A DNA stretch of 11,148 nucleotides from Trichomonas tenax (lineage: Eukaryota; Parabasalia; Trichomonadida; Trichomonadidae): NCBI GenBank assembly GCA_023091735.1, contig JALKBU010001432.1:1-11148 (forward strand), read 5' to 3'. The notes beneath the pieces are model-generated. The model ran no database searches and was not told the origin of the DNA. It saw only the letters and a list, made by a program, of their open reading frames with translations. A program made the position numbers and the translations under genes. This document shows, in pieces, positions 6,766 through 11,148 of the stretch (positions are counted from its first letter, which is position 1; every line of letters begins with the position of its first letter).

Positions 6766-6799
6766 CCTGAGACGCCGTGGCAAACCAACACCGATTTTT
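6720..6799 (-). repeat. Right imperfect terminal inverted repeat
   Basis: Its reverse complement matches the left arm at 5487-5603 through the TCGG block, CCACGGCGT, GCGTCC.CGACGAATTTTTTT and CCAAATGAAC. It lacks the roughly 40 bases with the palindrome found in the left arm. Confidence 0.6.
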
Positions 6800-7492
6800 C
6801 TTCGAAATTTTGTGTTTTCTATCCATTATTTTATATGGGTAATCCTATCTTAAAGAAATTTTTGAATTTTATTTATATGCTTCGATTTTTCAGCGTTTTC
6901 ATATATACCAGTATATGCAGTATCCAGGAAATGAAATGAAAACGTTCTGTCAAAAGAATTCGGGCTATTTCAATGAATTTTTGAATTTTGTTGCGCTCGT
7001 TATAATTTGGAACTCTTGAGTCAATTTTGAGTCCCGAAAAAAATCGGCATAAATTGAATACTTTACAAGACGATACATAAAATACATATGGAGGTAGAGA
7101 AAGTTTGTCCTTGATGATGTTCTAACCATCCTCGTCCCTTCCACAATCACGCACTCTGCTTTCTGTCCTGCAGCAAAGAACTCTCTTGTTTCTCTTCTCG
7201 TTTTTCAACGAAAGAAATAATTTCAACACCCAAAAAGTACCATCAAAACAGCTGATTTTCTAGCCTCTTACTGTATATCGAATGGAGAATTGAAATATCA
7301 CTCCTTATCCACGCTTTTCTCGTCTAATAAACAGTTTTTTTGTAAAGTATTTCAAGAATTAGATGTTATGGGTATTATATTTGAGGTTATATTTGTTAAA
7401 ATTTTTTAATTGAGGGGGTTGTAAGATATTTAGGGTGTACAAAAATATTGTGTCATTTTTTGCAATGTAAGAACTAGTTTTTTTTTCGCTAA
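6800..7492. other. Intergenic region, no gene seen
   Basis: No reading frame looks coding. The words TTTTGAATTTT (6859 and 6973 areas) and TTGAGTC (two copies near 7020) recur. A C/T-rich stretch runs from about 7130 to 7210. The beta-helix fragment begins abruptly after a T-rich run near 7485, which looks like a breakpoint. Confidence 0.45.
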
Positions 7493-8461
7493 ATCTTCAA
7501 CAATTGGGAAGATTACTTCGATCCATCAACACAACACGAGACTAATTCTGGCTTAACAACATACTTCAATCCAACAGAAGGAAACTTTTACTTAAAGTTG
7601 TGCAAATTTAACAAAATCGATACATCAAGTGCAGTCAGAGTTAATTCCAGTAATAATATAATACTTTTGATTGAAGATTCATCATTCACAGAGTGCGATA
7701 ATCCAAAAGATGAAATTGGTGGTACTCTTTCTTTTAAGAGTCAAGGCCACTTCATTCAAGATCGAACGTGCTACTACAAGTCAACACATGATTTGAGTGT
7801 TGGCATTGCATTTTGTATTGAAATGCCAAGCAGTTCATCGAACACACTTTTTCTTAATCTTTCATCTGTTTCATCATGCGGAAGAAATACTGACGTTGGA
7901 TCAGGTATGATAGGAATCTTTTCAGGGTTTGATACAATTTCCAACATCAATATAACAAACAATATTTGCGAACAATATTCAGCTTATGTACATCAAGCAG
8001 ATCATAACGATGATATTTCATTCAAGTACAATAATATCAAAAATAATTCACAAAAAAAATATGGTGTTTTTGCTCCTTATACATTAGGATCAGCGAATAT
8101 TAAATCAACATCTATCATTGAAAACAAAAGAATATATACAACATCTTATGGCATTATTGAAGGCCAGAAAAATTTAAAATTCGAAAATTGTTGTATTTAT
8201 GGAAACTTTGGAGATCCTCTTTTTTCCATTGATGGTGCTTCAACCACCATTACATTGAATTCATGCTATTTTGATTCAACAACAACAGATAATTGCGTCT
8301 TATCTTCGAGCAACAAAATTGAAAATCGATTTCATATCAGTTTTCAATATTTATTTATAGATGAGTGCCATATTAAGCACCAATATGAAGAAACAATTGC
8401 ACCACAGGATGTCTGCAAATTTATTTCAATGGCACATCTATGCACAGTTTTATTAAGCTAG
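7493..8461 (+). pseudogene. Parallel beta-helix surface-protein fragment (5' truncated)
   Basis: The frame opens right after a TAA at 7490-7492 and is uninterrupted for 322 codons, but begins mid-protein (NNWEDYFDPSTQ) with no ATG before residue 110 or so. Asn/Ser-rich turns recur about every 20-30 residues (SNNIILLIEDSSFTEC, ISNINITNNICEQYSAY, LKFENCCIYGNFGDPLF, TTITLNSCYFDS), the pattern of a pectin-lyase-like right-handed beta-helix. In trichomonads this fold belongs to large families of cell-surface proteins with a C-terminal membrane segment, thought to act in contact with host or environment. Cysteines and N-x-S/T sites fit an extracellular location. The signal peptide, the early coils and the membrane anchor are missing, and the last 40 codons (HIKHQYEETIAPQDVC onward) are not clearly helical. 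It is a truncated gene copy, unlikely to be expressed. Confidence 0.65.
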
Positions 8462-8539
8462 AAACACATTATTGATCTTAAACGCTCATGATTACTATTA
8501 AAATTGCATTCGCATCAGTATTGCTATGAAACTAGTTAA

Positions 8540-8629
8540 TTAAATTCAAGCTATTTTGATTCAGTATCTTCTGCCATTGGCAACACATCAATAAGAAAAT
8601 TGGAAATCTTTTTGAAAATGCAATGGTAG
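8540..8629 (+). pseudogene. Second small beta-helix fragment
   Basis: The bases AATTCAAGCTATTTTGATTCA (8543-8563) repeat 8258-8278 at 20 of 21 positions. They encode LNSSYFDS against LNSCYFDS in the larger fragment. The frame runs 29 codons (SVSSAIGNTSIRKLEIFL) to TAG at 8627-8629, different from what follows LNSCYFDS in the first copy. It is therefore a piece of a paralogue, or of the true downstream part displaced by rearrangement. No start codon is present. Confidence 0.5.
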
Positions 8630-8644
8630 GACTTTCTCATATGA

Positions 8645-9492
8645 ATAAAACTTCTTAAATTATTTGATCAAATTATCAAAGCAGCGGTGGAAGTTCCTGA
8701 ACTAACGCTTTATATACAGAAATCAGGACTCGATTTTCAAAGTAGATACAGGGAGATTGATCACGCAGAATATTATGTTCCATTTTTCACGAACTGTTTA
8801 TTGATTAGTGCTCTTCCAGGTCGCATCAAATTGCGTGCAGAAAGAATTAAGTTGTATGAAAATATAATATCAAATATTGATCACATTTCAGAAGAAGATT
8901 ATCAATATGTTTTGATTCAGAACATACCAAAATATTTTCAGAACATCATTCTTAGCAAGTGCTCCTAAATTTAAGAAATATACAGAAAATATTGTAATTG
9001 ATAGGCAGCGCTCAATATATTATTCTCGCATGTTCCATTATTAACCACTTTCGGTTTATAATATTATTTCCTCATAGCGGTTCTCTGGATCCTCGTCATT
9101 CTCCATTTCATTTTAATTTAGATGATGAGCCGTTACTTGTGTTTCAATACTTAATTTATGTAATTTCTGATATAAATCTTCGTAATTATTCTCAAAATAC
9201 AGTTCTTCACTACCATTGTGCACATAGAAACTATGCCAAAGTGATAATGATAATTCAAATACTCCAAGACATTAAAGTTAATGCTCGAAATAGTAAATGT
9301 GTCACTCCCTTAATGCTCCTTGCAATTCAGTATCGAGATGGAATAGAAATAATCCATAAAACAATTGAAGCAATGATTGCTATAGGATATGATCCAAAGA
9401 TCAAATCTTGCCATGTATTTTCAGCATTAGGCATTGCCAAAAGCAATAGAAGAAAGAAGAAATTAAACTCTTCGAAAAATATATTTGAATAA
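8645..9492 (+). pseudogene. Ankyrin-repeat protein pseudogene, 5' truncated
   Basis: Sense is carried by three frames in turn. 8645-8968 reads KLFDQIIKAAVEVPEL to VLIQNIPKYFQNIIL, the helical N-terminal part. The frame one base on then reads SAPKFKKYTENIVIDRQRS to MFHY, ending near 9042. From about 9040 the next frame reads FNLDDEPLLVFQYLI followed by ankyrin units (INLRNYSQNTVLHYHCAHRN, VNARNSKCVTPLMLLAIQYR) and a tail ALGIAKSNRRKK to TAA at 9490-9492. Near the end another frame reads IKLFEKYI and a stop, closer to a usual ankyrin C-terminus, so a third shift is likely. There is no ATG at the front. The repeats would mediate protein binding; this copy cannot make the full protein. It differs in sequence from the other ankyrin gene in the window, so the two are distant paralogues. 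Confidence 0.65.
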
Positions 9493-10029
9493 ATGTTATT
9501 AATTTTGAAGTCAGAGAGAACTACGAACAACTTAAGTTGATGAAGCAATCATTGAATGTAATTGTTTGAGAACTATCATACATATAAAACAAAATTAATA
9601 TCCTTTGTTATTAGCATTTTTACATTTTGAAAAAACACATTAGTTGATAACTTTTTCAAAACTGGGGAATATATTCATCAATAAATGGGATATCATTAGA
9701 GATTATATTACAAAGCACATACAGAGACATATTCAATAATTAATAGCTTTTGTTCAAACTTAAAAAGAGAAATCTTACCAAAAGATTTACAATGTCGCAA
9801 TTCTTTAATTTCATAATGTCCTTTAAGCTGTAGCAATGATACCAAATGTGTTTTTTTAATCAATGATGGATAACAATGTATTTAAGAAGAAGAACAATTC
9901 CTGGTATTAAGCGATTGTAAATACCCTGCTTTTGGAAGTTGCGACAAACTCAAAATATAGTACTTACATCTAATTTAGTATACAAATGTCAAATAAAATT
10001 CAATTTGACATTTACGATAATTCAATAAC
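9493..10029. other. AT-rich intergenic region
   Basis: No coding sequence is seen. A 7-bp inverted repeat AAATCTT/AAGATTT lies near 9770-9788, and a perfect 11-bp inverted repeat lies just upstream of the next gene, listed separately. Confidence 0.5.
9984..10013. promoter_or_regulatory. 11-bp perfect inverted repeat upstream of gene
   Basis: AAATGTCAAAT (9984-9994) and ATTTGACATTT (10003-10013) are exact reverse complements around an eight-base loop. They sit 28 bases before the ATG at 10042 and about 17 before the initiator. The place and symmetry suit a dimeric regulator site. The core TGTCAAA also occurs in the 5774-5808 inverted repeat, so relationship to the element is possible. Confidence 0.45.
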
Positions 10030-10039
10030 TCACTTCACT
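10030..10039 (+). promoter_or_regulatory. Tandem Inr TCACT-TCACT
   Basis: Two adjacent copies of TCACT, each matching TCA(+1)YW. The predicted +1 positions, 10032 and 10037, lie 10 and 5 bases before the ATG at 10042. They support this ATG as the start of the Gln/Pro-rich gene. Confidence 0.55.
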
Positions 10040-10041
10040 TT

Positions 10042-10634
10042 ATGAGTTTTAATCCTCAACAACAGCAACAATACCAACAACAAGACAATTTTTACCCTCC
10101 TCCAGGTCCAGGAATGAACCCTCAGTACCAGCAGTACCCTCAATACCCGCAACCAGGACAATTCCAACCAATACCAATATCCATATCAAGGCCAGTACCC
10201 AAATAATCCAGGCCAATATCCAGGTCCACAGCCAGTTCCGGGACCAGGCCAATATCTAGGACCATGATAAGCATGGAAAGCATTCTTCTTCATTGTCGTC
10301 TTCGTCGTCGTATTCTGATCATCATCACCACCATCATAAAGACCATTCAAAGGATAAAGACACAGGATTTAAGCCACCGAAGACGAACTGCCAGCACAAC
10401 TTCTTCATGCATCAGTGCAAGAAGTGTGGAATGAAGGAATGGGGCGCAATCGGCTGCCAGCGTTTCGTTTGCGGAAAATGCATCGTTCACGGAAAACTTG
10501 AGTGTGTGTACAGGGGAAAGTGCACAAACTTCATTTGCGGAAAGTGCACTGCATGTGGAAAGCCAGAATGCTATACATCAAGCGTTCATAATATTATTTG
10601 TGGATCATGCACGAAATGTGGAAAGAAGTTTTAA
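10042..10634 (+). pseudogene. Gln/Pro/Tyr-rich, His-rich, Cys-repeat protein; frame shifts twice
   Basis: I do not recognise a named family. The ATG follows a tandem initiator. Frame 1 reads MSFNPQQQQQYQQQ, then PPPGPGMNPQYQQYPQYPQ, and would stop at 10204-10206. From about 10169 the frame one base on continues the same style (QYQYPYQGQYPNNPGQYPGP to GQYLGP) until TGA at 10265. From 10260 the third frame continues (DHDKHGKHSSS, a Ser run, six His, KDHSKDKD) into a Cys-rich domain ending at TAA 10632-10634. That domain has a 22-residue unit built on F(V/I)CGKC-x2-(H/C)GK-x-EC, seen twice and a partial third time (ICGSCTKCGKKF), after an opening CQHNFFMHQCKKCG; it looks zinc-binding. The first A of TAA plus the next base form TAAA, the trichomonad polyadenylation signal. 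Two +1 shifts are needed, so it is a fresh pseudogene, a sequencing error, or an exotic frameshifted gene. Upstream TTG at 10293 is not a credible start. Confidence 0.6.
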
Positions 10635-10635
10635 A
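10632..10635 (+). promoter_or_regulatory. TAAA polyadenylation signal overlapping the stop
   Basis: TAA stop plus the following A gives TAAA, the arrangement described for trichomonad 3' ends, where the signal overlaps the stop codon. The motif is very short, so this is only supportive. Confidence 0.35.
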
Positions 10636-11024
10636 ATATAGTTTATTATCGACTTCTTTTTATCTTCATTTTCAGAAATCCGATCCTTCTTTTATATGAA
10701 TTGAAATTTAATAATTAATCATCTTTAGAAATCTGATTAATCTGAATATTTTAAATAAGTGGTAATAATAAAACAGTTTTTTTAGATATTTTTTACGATT
10801 TGATCATTAAAAATTATGAAAAAAAGCACAATTTCGTCTAAAAAATAAATTTTTTCAAGTTATAACATCAATTTCAAATAATTAAAAGATTTAATTTTCA
10901 ACACTTTGGCATATATAAGCTTGATGAAGATCATAAGAAACTCTTACAGAAAGCTTCACACTTGAAGAAACTCAAAATTTGAAATGTTTCATAAATAATT
11001 AAAGTATATATCAGCTTTAACGGG
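10636..11024. other. AT-rich intergenic region, no gene seen
   Basis: About 390 A/T-rich bases without a credible reading frame, ending at the abrupt left boundary of the second repeat copy. Confidence 0.5.
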
Positions 11025-11148
11025 ACTGGGACAAAATAGAACAACGTGCTTTTCTGACATGTAAAGTCAGCATGTCAAAATAAAGGAAAGTGAAGTGTTT
11101 GCGCGGGAAAAATGGAAAAGTGTCAATAGGTTGAAATGGATTGAACTC
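11025..11148 (+). repeat. Dispersed repeat, copy 2, cut by window end
   Basis: Aligns with 5733-5874 from ACTGGGACAAAATAG to GATTGAACTC at the last base, with five substitutions and an 18-base shorter length (a 17-base gap and one A). It lacks the left arm (5487-5732) present beside copy 1, so either this copy is truncated or ACTGGGAC is a true element end. The match probably continues beyond the window. Confidence 0.9.
11098..11110. promoter_or_regulatory. E2F-like palindrome, second repeat copy
   Basis: TTTGCGCGGGAAA, identical to 5823-5835, although the bases just before it have changed between the copies (GACATG against GAAGTG). Local conservation with changing flanks mildly favours a functional site. 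Confidence 0.35.

Larger units (their letters stand above)
5487..6799. mobile_element. Inverted-repeat element, probably non-autonomous
   Basis: The left end (about 5487-5603) and the reverse complement of the right end (about 6720-6799) match in order through a TCGG block, CCACGGCGT, GGCGTCC(G/C)CGACGAATTTTTTT and CCAAATGAAC. The left copy has about 40 extra bases that include a 26-base palindrome. A second, inner inverted match surrounds TTTGCGCGGG (5823) and CCCGCGCAAA (6601). An internal 142-base piece is repeated at the right edge of the window, so the sequence is dispersed. No transposase, reverse transcriptase or integrase is recognisable, which suggests a non-autonomous or foldback element, or the ruin of a larger one. 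I could not identify a target-site duplication, and the exact ends are uncertain by some tens of bases. Confidence 0.55.

Noticed and set aside
6742..7150. Frames of about 61-65 codons to the right of the element
   Set aside because: They begin in the repeat or in A/T-rich spacer, have no start context or motif, and are expected by chance.
9327..9548. Minus-strand frame opposite the second ankyrin gene
   Set aside because: A hydrophobic shadow of A/T-rich coding sequence without promoter.
10049..10252. Minus-strand frame opposite the Gln/Pro-rich head
   Set aside because: The Trp/Leu/Val-rich translation is the complement of CCA/CAA repeats.
10042..10270. A short intron as explanation of the frame changes
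   Set aside because: No GTAYGT donor or ACTAAC-type branch/acceptor is present, and the protein style continues without a gap across both shifts.

Overview
The window looks like trichomonad (Parabasalia) nuclear DNA, most likely Trichomonas vaginalis or a close relative. It is AT-rich and I see no introns. Four ATGs are preceded 5-14 bases upstream by a TCAYW initiator (Inr) motif, the parabasalid core promoter. The gene families also fit: ankyrin proteins of the large trichomonad type, parallel beta-helix surface proteins, an Ig/cadherin-like surface protein with a Pro/Thr tail, and a Ded1/DDX3 helicase with a eukaryotic tRNA-Arg gene nearby. The species call rests on family resemblance recalled from memory, not on a search.

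Layout. 1-460: AT-rich spacer ending in an Inr. 461-1221 (+): frameshifted remnant of a two-domain beta-sandwich surface protein. 1190-2644 (-): ankyrin pseudogene, tail to tail with the previous remnant and overlapping it, with its Inr and start codon still visible. 2658-3276: spacer with long inverted repeats. 3277-3349 (+): tRNA-Arg(TCG). 3865-5409 (-): intact Ded1/DDX3-type DEAD-box helicase, the only clearly functional protein gene. 5487-6799: repeat element with imperfect inverted termini, a GC-rich island and a cloverleaf-like fold. 7493-8461 (+): beta-helix surface-protein fragment. 8540-8629: a second small piece of the same family. 8645-9492 (+): another broken ankyrin gene. 10042-10634 (+): Gln/Pro/Tyr-rich, His-rich and Cys-rich protein gene read in three successive frames. 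11025-11148: second copy of a 142-bp piece of the repeat element, running off the window.

There is no operon-like organisation. The region looks like a graveyard of multicopy surface and ankyrin families around two housekeeping genes, with a dispersed repeat placed just upstream of the helicase promoter. The helicase is clean over 1.5 kb, while nearly all the repeat-family genes carry single-base frame shifts. This points to real decay, or less likely assembly errors confined to repeats. The most unusual parts are the 5.5-6.8 kb element, with E2F-like palindromes shared between its copies, and the three-frame Cys-rich gene.
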